Assembly (NCBI GenBank): GCA_028386065.3
Contig: JAKUCV010001601.1
Coordinates: forward strand, 1-64,000
Direction of reading: 5' to 3'
DNA length: 64,000 nucleotides
Origin: Turnera subulata
Taxonomy: Eukaryota; Streptophyta; Magnoliopsida; Malpighiales; Passifloraceae
Shown: piece after piece, positions 43,947 to 54,498 of the stretch
Position numbering within the stretch: position 1 is the first letter of the stretch
Layout of the letters: every line of letters begins with the position of its first letter
Notes under the pieces: generated by a model
What the model was told of the DNA's origin: nothing
Seen by the model: the letters and a program-made list of their open reading frames with translations, nothing else
The model's database searches: none
Translations under genes and position numbers: made by a program

Positions 43947-45848
43947 TGTAACAGCCCGAATAAAATTTATATTTTTACCAGGACTGTAAAAGGTTTTATA
44001 CAATGATTTACAATTTAATATTGGGTAATTAATTCAAGGTAAATCGAGCATCGTATTCCGAAACCGAGCTTTGTTCCACGTTCGGGATTTTTCCTGCGGA
44101 TTTTACGGACTCAAGTTGGCATTTTTTGGGTCCAGGAATTCTCGAAAAAATCGAGTTTAACCAAGAAAGAATGGACCAGAAGTAAAGTACAGAGGGTATA
44201 ATAGTTACTTGTTGGTCGAGATGATACCCGCTTGATTATGCAGGTATCACACCTGCACGCGTCAACCAAGCAACTGCGATATTTTCTCCTGTATCACCCA
44301 GTACCTTGTCTGCTTCCTCAAGTTGCACCATGCAGGCGGTGCATTGTGATATTCTTGCCCGTTCACAACCCAGCTCTTTTTCTTCTTCCTGCAAGACGCA
44401 AACCCATAACCCAGTCTTTTTCTCTGCCTGCAAAAGCAAAACCAGTACAACCAAAGAAGAAAGAAAGGGAAGGAAGAAAAAAAAAAAAGAAAAGGAAACA
44501 ACACACTCACAGGGCAAAACGTTGTCGTTTGGCAACAACCCCTCAGCATCACTTTCTTTTCTTCTTCCCTTCTTCTTCCCTCTCCTACCCATACACAACC
44601 TGAGATCACCTCCTCCACCGTGCGAACTCGCCCTGCTGTCGACGTCCACCAGCAACCACCGACAGCCGCACGCTTTGCCTCGCTCGTCGTGCTGCTTCCT
44701 CCTCTGTTGCAAATCACTGTCGCCCGGAGCTGCAGCATCAGCAGCCAAGTGCCACCCACCTGATGACGCCTTGCACGCGTCGCCTCGTCTGGAACGCTGC
44801 CTTCATTCGCGTTCCATGCGCCGCGTCTTCCCCGTCTTGCGCTGCCGAGGAGCTCGCCCTACGCCTAGGTGAGCGACACGTTTCACAAAGGTATGACGGG
44901 CGGGTCGACCCGCTGGTAATGGGTTGACCCGGATGCTCTGTGGTTGGGTTTTGATCACGGGCTCGGTTTGGGTGCCTGGGCCTTATGCACCTGGACTGGT
45001 TTTTAAAGGAACTCGAGCTTGGATTTGGGCTATGCTTTTTAGCCCAGTCCGAATCAAATAAATAATAATAATAATAATATATATTACTGGAAAAAAAGTA
45101 TATAGTTTATACAATTTATATTTTCTAGAAAAATAATTATAAGATTATATGATTATATTTTCTAGAAAGAATAAATATATGGTATATGATTTCAAGTGAA
45201 ATAATCATTTTGATATATTATTACTTTTGAGGAATTAAGGTAACTATGATATGATTTATATTCTTTAAAATAAATATATGACAAACAACCTTGATATAAA
45301 ATTGTGGATATATTTTCTAGAAATATATATCTATGATCAATTTCTAGAAAAATTATATTGTGGTAAATAATTTCTGTGAAAATAAATAGAGTAATTACCT
45401 TGTTATATTATCTTCAAGAAACTAAGGTGATTGTAATATGGTATATATCCTAGAAAAATGGTACTATAGTAAATACTGTTAAGGATATATACTATGAGAT
45501 ATTATACTAGAATATATATATATGTGTGACTAGTTTTCTAGAAAAGAAATTATTATATGATAATTATTCTTTTTGGAAAAGAATATATGATATGGTAAAC
45601 AATAATTTCATGAAAAATACTTTGAAAAGGGTATTACCAAAGTATTATACCGGAATAATATCTAGGTATAAGCATAGTATATTATTTTGGCACATGAATT
45701 AAAATGGTGAATGATGATGATAATGGTAACATAACCCGAGGCATTAACCGAGTCGGATTAGTATTTATTTTACGGTTTATAGTATTAGACTATCATCTAC
45801 ATGTTATTATTGTGCATCTTATGTATGCATATTATTTTTTTAATATAG

Positions 45849-45925
45849 GAGTTGATAACAAGCAGTTCCTCGAGGATCTGGATTCGGAACCTGTTGAGGA
45901 ATTCAATAATTGATAATAGGCTAAG
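45849..45925 (+). other. Conserved 77-nt exon-like segment of the family A 5' LTR
   Basis: It follows TTTTTTAATATAG and precedes GTGAGGAT. The in-frame peptide is short and acidic (VDNKQFLEDLDSEPVEEFNN), with a stop 12 nt before the donor-like site. The 3' LTR copy is at 56314-56390. Confidence 0.55.
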
Positions 45926-47584
45926 GTGAGGATATAAATTTATAAACTTCGGTATACTGCCTGTGATACTCAAGTTGTTGTGTGAATTGTTTAATATTGT
46001 GTTGTTTGGTTGATACTTGCATTGATTACGATACTAGATAATGTTGAGATTCCTGTTGTGATACTTACCTTGATTTAGAGATACTGAATCCTGTTGTGAA
46101 TTCTTTGATACTTGAATTGCTTGATTGAACTGCTGAGTGGTTAAGACTCCTGTGAATATCATTGCTGGGTGAATTATGTGTTTAGGCTCGGTAAGTTTCT
46201 TATGAGCCTTGATTTGTTGATGATATTAATATATTAGCAGAAGTTGGGCCTGTCAACTGTAGTCTAAGTTCTAACTTGAAAGAACGAATATATTGATGAG
46301 TTGGTTTCCCAGATGAGCTGTGAGGCCAAAAGCCTGCTCGGGAACTGTTATTAATAAGGTATACTGGAATAGTGATGTTCTGTACTTAAGTGTCACGTGG
46401 GAAGTAGAGGTACGACCGGATGGTTAGAGGCTATTTTGTGGTGGCCATGATCGGGTTACTTGTGATAAGGATGTCTATCCTTGATTTGATATTTTGGGAT
46501 GTCTATCCTGTGGTTCTGTTTCGGATGTTTATCCCGTGATTCTGTTATGATCTGGCACCCAGAATGTGTGGATAACCTGGTACGCCCAAAGCTAATCACG
46601 TGATGTTGACCGGGCATTGATAGTCGGAGAAAAAAATAAAAAAAATAAAAAAATACGAATTGTCACGATTGGATGACGGTACGGCCAGCGACAGTAGTCT
46701 GGGTCCGTAACGACCCTGTGATTTGTTTGAGGCCGTAATGGCTCTGGACCCCGTAACGGTCCTGTGATTATTTTACGTGGAGGTACCAGTGCGGGAACCA
46801 CGGGCTAGCGAGCTTGGCTACCGCGGCACGGCAAACATCTGACTTGTGACAGGGCCCTAATAATTTATTAATAAACTTCTCAGTCTATCTTAGGATGCCT
46901 AGTGTTGAGAGGTCGGTTGATATGTTCTGATCAGGAATGTAATTGTGGAGTCATAACATTTGTTATCGATTTCAGTTGCGATGATATGATTTTTAGTACT
47001 GCTACTCCTGCTTGGTGGTCATTGTAATTGGTTGTTGATCACTCTATTGCCACTACTGTATGTGTGATGTTGTGTTCATATAGTTATCCTGATGTTATCC
47101 TATTTTGATGCTTGATGTTATTACGGTTGTTTTTATACTTCGGTTTATTTGTTTATCGGTGAGACAGTGGTTGGTCTCACCCCTCACACAGTTTTGCAGA
47201 TTAGATCAGGATGCATTCTGGCGGCTGTGGCGTACCCTCGGACAGGACTCGGATCCATTAGGTTGCATCAGGCTTTTCAATTGTTGTCTCTTAAGCTTAT
47301 ATTTGCTTCCGCTATGCTTATATTGTTGTTGTTGGCCCAGAAAAGGCTAAGAAGGGGGGGTTGAATTAGCTTTTCCTCTTTTTTGAGTTTTCAGAGATTT
47401 GGCTCAACGCAGAAGCCAAATGTTAAACTTAAGTGGAAATGCAGGAATGAAGATAGAAAAGCAATGGACACAAGCAATTTATAGTGATTTCCCACGCAGG
47501 ATTATATCCACTACCTAAAGGTCCCCCATTTAGGATTTCTAAACTATCCATTATACTAGGCTTTTACAGGTTCAATCTTAACCT

Positions 47585-47715
47585 TTATAAGCTTTTACAG
47601 AAGCAGCTCTAACCTAAGCTTTTCAAAGGCTCAGCTCTAACCTAAGCCTTTCAAAGGCTCAGCTCTAATCTACGCACATGCTTTTCAAAGGCTTAGCTCT
47701 AACCTATCCTCAAAA
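47585..47715. repeat. Minisatellite of about 28 bp in the nested solo LTR
   Basis: Units built on CTTTTCAAAGGCTCAGCTCT...AACCTAAG occur about four times with small changes. Confidence 0.75.
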
Positions 47716-48059
47716 CTATTCCTAGCTTTGAGTATCAAGTGAGATTGTAACTTAATCTCACTTATAATGCCCTCAACAAGATAACTTCAAGAGTGACTCA
47801 CTCAAGAAGTGTTTACAACGAGTTTAGAACAGTAGATTCACTCAAGGTAGGCTCAATCTGAATTTTTGAATCTCTTAGAGGATTTGGCTCTAGCAGAAGC
47901 TAAATATCACAGAATATTTCCATAGGTTGAAGTGCTTCTTTTAATGAGGTTTCAGACCTCTTATATAGATTCTCAGGATGGGGAAGCTCTCTTACAACAT
48001 TCACATAACGACCATATGATGTCCAGGTGGCATAGGAGTTGACTTCTTGCTTCTCTAAT

Positions 48060-48965
48060 AAAACAGTCCACGTAGGCAAGCCAAATCTGCAGAATACTTG
48101 AGTTGCAATTGTTTTTCTTCAAAAAGCTTCCCAAAAATGGAAAGTGTGGACCACCATATCTTCCAGGGTAGAGAGACGATGTGAGGACCATTTTTCTGAA
48201 CTTTATCTAACCCTTGGAGTGAAAGTTTAACCGTTAGTTGACTTGGTTTAAAACTATCCACGCAGATGAGCCAAATCTTGATATTACTTGGGCAGAAATT
48301 GTCTTTCTTCAAAAATGTTTCGAAAAATAGAAAGTAAGGACCACCAGCTCTTTGATGCATGAAAGAGGATGTGAGGGCCACTTTTCTAATCTTTTTCTGA
48401 CCCTTGGTGAGCAAGCAAAACCGTTAGTTTTTTTTTTTTGAACAGTAGCAAAACCGTTAGTTGAGTTGCTTAATTGTCAACTACTTTTCGGGACCACATT
48501 CTTTATTGGTTGAAAGTGACAGGTTGCTTGTGTGGACCACCAAAGCTTTCAAGATGCTTAGAAGGTGTGAGGACCACTTTCCAGATCTTTTTCTAACACT
48601 TGTGCTGCAAATTTGGACGTTGGTTGACATTTTAATTGCCAACTACCGATCTGGGACCACACGAAATATAGATTGACAGTGACAGCTTGTTCTGCAGCCT
48701 GTGGAGCTAAATCTTCTCTGTTTTGGTTTTTTCGTGGAACCAAATGTTTCTGCCAATACTCAATCAACATAAAACACTTAACCAATATGTTTGTTAATCA
48801 TCAAAACAATATAATGATCATCAGAAACAAATATTTATACACTAAACATTTGGTTTCTTCCTGGAACCAAATGATTCTACCCGATACTCAAACAACACAA
48901 AACACTTAACCAATATGTTTGTTAATCATAAAAATAATATAATAATCATCAGAATCATTAGTAAC
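48060..48965. repeat. Imperfect tandem repeats in the nested solo LTR
   Basis: Three diverged units of about 190 bp share GGACCACCA near 48148, 48340 and 48535 and TTTTTCT(A/G)ACCCTTG-like tails. After them a unit of about 125 bp with GGAACCAAATG and CACTTAACCAATATGTTTG is repeated twice (48718-48842, 48843-48965). Confidence 0.75.
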
Positions 48966-49186
48966 ATATATTTGTATACTAAACATGATTAGTCTTAATT
49001 AACTGCTAATTAAGCCACTAATCACATGTTTAGGCTAACAGTTGTGTCCCTAAGGTCGGGTGATGTGTTTGTGACATTGGGCCGATGGGCTAGGTTTTCT
49101 ATTGTATTACTGTTTGTGCCATATGTCGGCACTGTTATTCACTAAATACTGTTTTTTGGGTAAATAGTGGTCGGGGCGTTTCATTT

Positions 49187-49198
49187 TGGTAGCGGAGC
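49187..49198 (+). other. Primer-binding-like site
   Basis: TGGTAGCGGAGC lies four bases after the 5' LTR. It differs at two positions from TGGTATCAGAGC, the initiator-methionine tRNA site of most plant Ty3-gypsy elements. Confidence 0.6.
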
Positions 49199-49400
49199 GG
49201 GCGGTAGGTCCTTGGGTACTTTCTGTGCTTATTTGTTGTGCATAGCTCGCTTTATATCTCTATTATTTTGCACCTTTACTCATATAATTAGTGCATAATG
49301 GATCCAGTCAAGGGACACCAACCTGCTGCAGAACATTCACATAGAGGTAATTGATGCCATACACATGCTTAAATATACTCATTATTATTATTTATTATTA

Positions 49401-49838
49401 TTATCTGGCAGGTACAACGTTGACTCTGAAACTGTTAGAGTCGTTAGTAATGTTGACCCTGATACTCTCATTCCATGAGAACCACATACCGCTCGTGTTG
49501 TTTTGACCATAAAGTTCGAACCAGTTTGCCGGCGGGAAACGAAGTAGGATGACACCATGATCGTCTTCAGGCTGCCACGAGGTCTCTGTGAGCAATACCA
49601 TGTTGGGCTTGTACTGACTCTTCTGATCCCTCAAGGTACGCACAAATTCATGGGAACGCCTAGCGATTCCTCTACAGTTCCAGAGTAGCAGGCGAACCTT
49701 TGGCCAAGTTGGTGGTAACCTAGTTACTCTGGGAACGCTCCGGGCAATCATCGAAACCTGGTAATAACTACCTTGGTTCATGTAGAGACAAGTAGGCTCT
49801 AGTCGGAATTCCTGAAGTCTTTCAGAAATGAAAAACAT
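49401..49838 (-). CDS. ORF resembling the N-terminus of a LINE-type (APE) endonuclease
   Basis: An ATG-started frame of 145 residues, antisense to the retroelement. After about 45 residues it reads KVRLLLWNCRGIARRSHEF, then KPNMVLLTETSW and later TSGMWFSWNESIRVN. This is the order of the first metal-binding Asn, the catalytic Glu region (LLTETSW) and the GGIWxxWN block of APE-type endonucleases in plant LINEs. The later catalytic Asp/His motifs are missing, so it is a fragment, probably inactive. It could also be a piece of a DNase I-fold host gene. The antisense position suggests capture rather than native coding. Confidence 0.5.
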   Translation of the reverse strand: MFFISERLQEFRLEPTCLYMNQGSYYQVSMIARSVPRVTRLPPTWPKVRLLLWNCRGIARRSHEFVRTLRDQKSQYKPNMVLLTETSWQPEDDHGVILLRFPPANWFELYGQNNTSGMWFSWNESIRVNITNDSNSFRVNVVPAR

Positions 49839-49880
49839 GATGGAATTGGCCGAGCCGTAAAAGGAAGTTCTTAGGTTGCT

Positions 49881-50084
49881 TTAGTCCTTTAGGAAGAACG
49901 TCTCTTCCATAGGAGTGACAAAGAACCTGGACGAATAGAGTTCGTCAACGAAAACCAGACGAGGAATTCTGTCGAGCTCGTTTGGTAATTCCTCTGGCCG
50001 CTCGTTTATCAAGCTGTAAGCTAACCGATTCCTTCTTCCTAAGGAGGCACCCTCAACGAAAAAGACAGAAGATGGAGAAGGCAT
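49881..50084 (-). CDS. Small ORF of unknown function in the retroelement interior
   Basis: A 67-residue ATG-started frame, just upstream of the endonuclease-like ORF on the same strand (43 nt apart in transcription order). Acidic/basic mix with NRLAYSLINERPEELPNE and RLVFVDELYSSRFF; it looks protein-like but matches nothing I recognise. It may be an upstream exon of the same captured gene. Confidence 0.3.
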   Translation of the reverse strand: MPSPSSVFFVEGASLGRRNRLAYSLINERPEELPNELDRIPRLVFVDELYSSRFFVTPMEETFFLKD

Positions 50085-50438
50085 TCTGTCTCGACGTGTT
50101 TTACAAATTTTTCTCTCAAAATATTTTTTGATTATTTACTTCTCACCACTCTGTCTTTTATACTTTTATAGAAAATATGATTATCTGTTTTTCAAAGTAT
50201 AGACCCCACATGTCTCCAAGAAAGCCTAAAAGATTTTTGGGTGACAGAAAAAGTAGATTCTTTTCACAAAACTCCAAACCATTTACAATCTTCAAGGTTT
50301 TACTTTTTGAAAATTTTGCCATTAGTTGAATTATTGTTTTACCACTTTGTATATTTTCTGGCTACAAATACGAGTGTTTCCCAGTTCATTTCCATCTCAC
50401 AATTCTCTTACACATTGGCTATCTTGGCTTTTCTTCTT

Positions 50439-50780
50439 ATGGCTTCTTCTACATCTTTTACCCCTTCTATCACATCCATAAGAGGCCAGCGAGGTAAAAT
50501 TTATGGGACGATACCTCGAGCACGGTGCATGTGCAACGAGATTGCTCCTGTTTGGACATCCTAGAGGGATATGAATCCCAAGAGATGTTTTCGCTCATGC
50601 GGAAACTATGGACAAGGTGGTTGCCATTTCTTTCGGTGGATCGAAGAAAGAATCACTGGACATGCTCGAGATGTCATCGTCGCGTTGCGGGACAACAAAT
50701 GCCTTCTACACGAAGAGAATCAATATCTCCGACAACGGCTGCAAGCTGTGATGCCTGAAGTCGAGGGACTACGTGACTAG
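50439..50780 (+). pseudogene. Second GRF zinc-finger gene, inside the LTR element
   Basis: A frame of 113 codons from the ATG at 50439 to TAG at 50778-50780 has a single internal TAG at codon 42 (50562). The N-terminal half reads CMCNEIAPVWTS-stop-RDMNPKRCFRSC, then GGCHFFRWIEE, a GRF-type zinc finger. The second half is a Leu/Arg-rich coiled coil (ENQYLRQRLQAV). The usual residue at the stop position in this family is often Trp, so TGG to TAG is likely. No C-terminal membrane segment is present, unlike the MULE copy. It is in sense orientation to the retroelement. Confidence 0.7.
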
Positions 50781-50959
50781 TCTCTAGTGTCGGATAAGAA
50801 AAACAAGTTTTATTTTAACTTCTTTATGATTGGTTCTATTTTCTTCATGTTGGTTTTTATTTTGCCTTGAAATGTTTCTTTCCATCTTTTGTGAGCTTGG
50901 ATTATTGATAAAGGGTTTGGTTTTATTAAAAAGAACAACTTGTTTATTTTGATAACACA

Positions 50960-51385
50960 TTACAATAGAGAGGAAGCACTCAATGGAGTTACTTGCTTCT
51001 CTAGATCCTTTACAAGTTTATGCATATTATTGATCTGATAGGAGAGTCCCATATAAGCCAGTTCGATCTGCATCACCGCAGTGTTGACCTTCTTTAGGGA
51101 AGCGTTCAGATGCTCTAGTGTCTTCAGTGGTGTACTGCTGTGAGCAATTGCTTTGTCTTTCTGATCACCGGTATCCTTGCGACCGGAAGGTTCCTCTTTG
51201 GTAACTGGCTTCTTTCGATGTTTTCGAGATATGACCATATCTTCCATACGACCAGGGATGCTCATCCGCTTGCGACGGTTCTTCAGCCCTTCCTCATCAT
51301 CGGAGTCACCGAAGAGAGCAGCACCACCAGTATAACTTAACTCCTCTAAATCAGAGGTAGTTTTAGTTCTTAATGGTGAGTCCAT
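50960..51385 (-). CDS. 141-residue coiled-coil ORF in the retroelement interior
   Basis: An ATG-started frame antisense to the retroelement. It has an acidic segment (FGDSDDEEGL), a basic one (KNRRKRMSIPGRM, RKHRKKP) and a C-terminal predicted coiled coil from about residue 85 (LKTLEHLNASLKKVNTAVMQ). The composition is that of a nuclear or nucleic acid-binding protein; no family is recognised. No introns are needed. Confidence 0.4.
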   Translation of the reverse strand: MDSPLRTKTTSDLEELSYTGGAALFGDSDDEEGLKNRRKRMSIPGRMEDMVISRKHRKKPVTKEEPSGRKDTGDQKDKAIAHSSTPLKTLEHLNASLKKVNTAVMQIELAYMGLSYQINNMHKLVKDLEKQVTPLSASSLL

Positions 51386-53027
51386 GATTCGAGTTACGCT
51401 TTGCCAGGCATAAGGTCGTTTTTATAGGACAACGAGAAGACGCAAAGGGGTATAACCGAGATTTCATGTTGGGTACAGTGGTCTTGATAAGGAGTATGTA
51501 AGAAGATTGTTGATGTAGGACTCGTGATGTGACGATTGAATTTCGAGGACGAATGTCTTTTTAAGGTAGGTAGACTGTAACAACCCGGATAAAATTTGTA
51601 TTTTTATCGGGACTGTAAAAGGTTTTATACAGTGATTTATAATTTAATCTTGGGTAATTAATTCAAGGTAAATCGAGCATTGGATTCTGAAAACCGAGCC
51701 TTGTTCCACGTTCGGGATTTTTCCTGCGGATTTTACGGACTCAAGTTGGTATTTTTCGGGTCTAGAAATTCTCAGAAAAATCGATTTTAACCTCGAAAGA
51801 ACGGACTAGAAATAAAGTACAGAGGGTATAATACTTATTTGTTGGTCCAGACGATACCTGCTTGATTATGCAGGCATCACACCTGCACGCGTCGACCATG
51901 CAGTTGCGATATTTTCTTCTATGTCACCCATTACCATGTCTGCTTCCTCAAGTTGCATCATGCAGGCGGTGCGTTTGTGATATTCTTGCTTGTTCACAAC
52001 CTAGCTCTTTTTCTTCTTCCTGCAAGACACAAACCCATAACCCAGTCTTTTTCTCTACCTGCAAAACCAAAACCAGTACAACCAAAGAAGAAATAAAGGG
52101 AAGGAAGAAAAAAAAAAAAAAAAGGAAAGGAAACAACACACTCACAGGGCAAAACGTTGCCGTTTGGCAACAACCCCTCACCATCACTTTCTTTCCTTCT
52201 TCCCTTCTTCTTCCCCCTCTACCCACACACAACCCGAGACAACCTCCTCCACCGTGCAAACTCGCCCTGCTGTCGACGTCCACCAGCAACCATCGACAGC
52301 CGCACGCTCTACCTTGCTTGTCGCGCTGCTTCCTCCTCTGTTGCAAATCGCCGCCGCCCGGAGCTGCAGCATCGGCAGCCAAGTGCCACCCACCTGCACG
52401 ACGCCTTGCAGGCGTGCGCCTCGTCTTCCCCGTCTTGCGCCGCCGAGGAGCTCTCCCTACGCCTAGGTGAGCGACCCGTTTCACACAGGAGTGACGAGCG
52501 GGTCGACCCGTTGGTAATGGGTTGACCTGGATGCTCTATGGTTGGGTTTTGACCACGGGCTGGGTTTGGGTGCCTGGGCCTTGGGTGCCTGGTTTTTAAA
52601 AGAACCCGAGCTTGGATTTGGGCTGTGCTTTTTAGCCCAGTCCGAATCAAATAAAAAAAATAATATATATATATATGATTACTGGAAAAAAATGTAACAG
52701 TCCGGGTAAAAATTTTGGATTTTTACCGGGACTGTAAAAGTCTTTTTATCGTGATTTACTGTTGAATTAATCTTGGGTAATTAATTCAAGGTAAATCGGG
52801 CGCCGTTTTTCGAAACCGAGAGTTTTCCCGCGCTCGTGATTTTTCCGTGGATTTTTCGGGCCTAAGTTGGTATTTTTCGGGTCCCGGGATTTTCGGAAAA
52901 ATCACACCGGAAAATAACTAAGGGGGTATCAGTTATTTTCTGGTCCGGACCGACTTGCTCTATAATGCAGACAGGCTGCATTATTGATGAATCACAGGTT
53001 AAACAGTGTATTACGTCTATAAAAAGA

Positions 53028-53292
53028 AGAAAGCAGGAGAGGGGAAGAAGAGAAGAGAAAAAGAGAGAAGGGGAAGAAAAAGAAAAAGAGAGGAAAAGAG
53101 AAAAAAAGAGAGAAAAAGAAAAAAAAAAGAGAAAGAAAAGAAAAAAAAAAAGAGAAAAGAGAAAATCAGAAAAAAGGGAGGAAGAAAATAAGCAAAAAAA
53201 AGGAAGAAAAAAAAAGAAAAAGAAGCAAAAGCAAAAATCGGAAAATCAGAAGAAAATAGAAAAAAAGAAGAGAAAATAGAAAATCGGAAAAA
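53028..53292 (+). repeat. Purine-rich tract of LTR family B
   Basis: About 265 bases of nearly only A and G directly after the TATA-like site. Apparent Lys/Glu-rich and Phe/Ser-rich frames here are low-complexity artefacts. Confidence 0.85.
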
Positions 53293-54027
53293 AAATGGGT
53301 GAACAGTGTCGTCAACCCAGGGCGCCCCGTTACTGTACACGACGAAGCGACCGGCGCCGACCCGAGGTTCACCGCCACCACCAGTTGGACGCCCGAGACG
53401 TCGCCGACCTTCTGCAGCCCTTTCCTCCCGTCCCCGCTGTGAGACGCGCCGCCGAGCGCCGTTGACCCACGGATCTCCTTCTCCGAGCCGCTGACGACGA
53501 CACCGGCGATGCCGCGCCTCTTTTCCGCCGCCCTTGCGCCGCTCCAAGCCGTCCGATGCCGCTGTTGTGCTCGCTTTCCCTTCCCCGCGTTTGTCGCGCC
53601 GCCGCCGCTGCAACCCAAGGTGAGCAGACCCGCGTTCGACCCGGATGCCTGTGGTCGGGTTATGACCTGTGGATGTGTGTTGGGCCGGGTCTGGGCGTGG
53701 GCCTGTGCTTCGGGCCTGCTGCCTTGGTCTGGGCCGGCACTATTCATGGCCCAGTCCGTTTAATTTAAAAAAACAAAATATATACATATATGTATTTATT
53801 ATATTCTGGTATTTAATTTTGAGAAAAAAAATATATTTATTTTGAGAAAATTATGGCCAATTTAATTCTTGTATTTTGAGGAAAATATAAATATATATAC
53901 TTTGATAAATAATTAAGCTATGTTTTGGAGAAAAACTAATATTATTTGGAAAAATATATAAATATCATGAAAATAAATTCTGGAAATTTAATATATGTAT
54001 TATTTTCTCTAGAAAATTATGGTTATG

Positions 54028-54029
<2 letters not shown>

Positions 54030-54060
<31 letters not shown>
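54030..54060. repeat. (TA)n microsatellite
   Basis: About fifteen AT units in the AT-rich part of the family B solo LTR. Confidence 0.9.
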
Positions 54061-54062
<2 letters not shown>

Positions 54063-54422
54063 TACTTTGGAAATTAAAGGTAATTATATTTTATGTTGGA
54101 AAATATTATTATGTATATTTAGAAAAAGATAAATACTATATATACTTTCTGGAAATTGTACATAGGTTATTATTTTTTCTGGAAAATTATGGAGATTATA
54201 ATTTTGGAAATTATAATTATTTTATGAAAATATTTTGAAAAAAAATTAATTAAAGTATGGTACCGAAATTATATTCGGATATACGTACGGTATAATATTT
54301 TTGGTAAATGGAAATAATAAAAGATATGTACATTGGTAACCGGGATGGGTATATTTCGCAGTATTGGCATCATAGTATACCGATTATGTGCATTTATGTG
54401 TATATATTGTCTTGTAGTATAG

Positions 54423-54498
54423 GTTTGGATATCGGGCAGTTTCCCGAGGAGCCGTCGTCGGACCGGTCATTGTCTCCGGAGTTGAGTAATCGGCCAAG
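54423..54498 (+). other. 76-nt exon-like segment of family B solo LTR
   Basis: It follows TTGTAGTATAG and precedes GTGAGGATGG. The frame reads LDIGQFPEEPSSDRSLSPEL...; the stop codon overlaps the donor-like site (AGG TGA). It aligns in position and length with the other four copies. Confidence 0.55.

Larger units (their letters stand above)
47330..49040. mobile_element. 1.7-kb solo LTR of a third family, nested
   Basis: TGTTGGCC at 47330 and GGCTAACA at 49040 are LTR borders with a short inverted repeat. GTTGT flanks both sides (47325-47329, 49041-49045). The uninterrupted paralogous LTR at 57803-57812 shows the empty site with a single GTTGT, so both the ends and the insertion are proven by the sequence. 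The body has a GGGGGGG run (47355), 28-bp repeats (47585-47715) and about 190-bp repeats (48060-48600). Orientation is not decided. Confidence 0.92.
43947..49183 (+). repeat. 5' LTR of family A, interrupted by a solo LTR
   Basis: The pair to 51576-57935. It contains the GC-rich block (44520-44868) with donor-like TAG|GTGAG at 44869, the 77-nt exon-like segment 45849-45925, micro-hairpins such as AAGGATGTCTATCCTT at 46467, and the hairpin GGTGAGAC...GTCTCACC near 47158. The solo LTR at 47330-49040 splits it near its 3' end. Confidence 0.88.
49184..51575 (+). other. Interior of the family A retrotransposon: remnant gag start and cargo ORFs
   Basis: It begins with the primer-binding-like site. 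At 49300 a short frame reads MDPVKGHQPAAEHSHR before a GTAATT donor-like site, possibly the remains of a gag start. The rest is not retroviral. A GRF zinc-finger frame runs on the sense strand (50439-50780), and three minus-strand ORFs lie at 49401-49838, 49881-50084 and 50960-51385. The polypurine-like end is at 51540-51575. This looks like a LARD-type element carrying foreign genes. Confidence 0.65.

Noticed and set aside
44232..44872. 188- and 170-residue frames in LTR A, also 51862-52525
   Set aside because: The two LTRs keep a similar DNA sequence but the frames are Ser/Pro/Cys-rich on one strand and Gly/Arg-rich on the other, with no domain. Best read as the GC-rich leader, not a protein.
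53017..53613. Long frame over the purine tract and GC block of LTR B3
   Set aside because: Low-complexity Phe/Ser-rich translation fused to GC-driven sequence.
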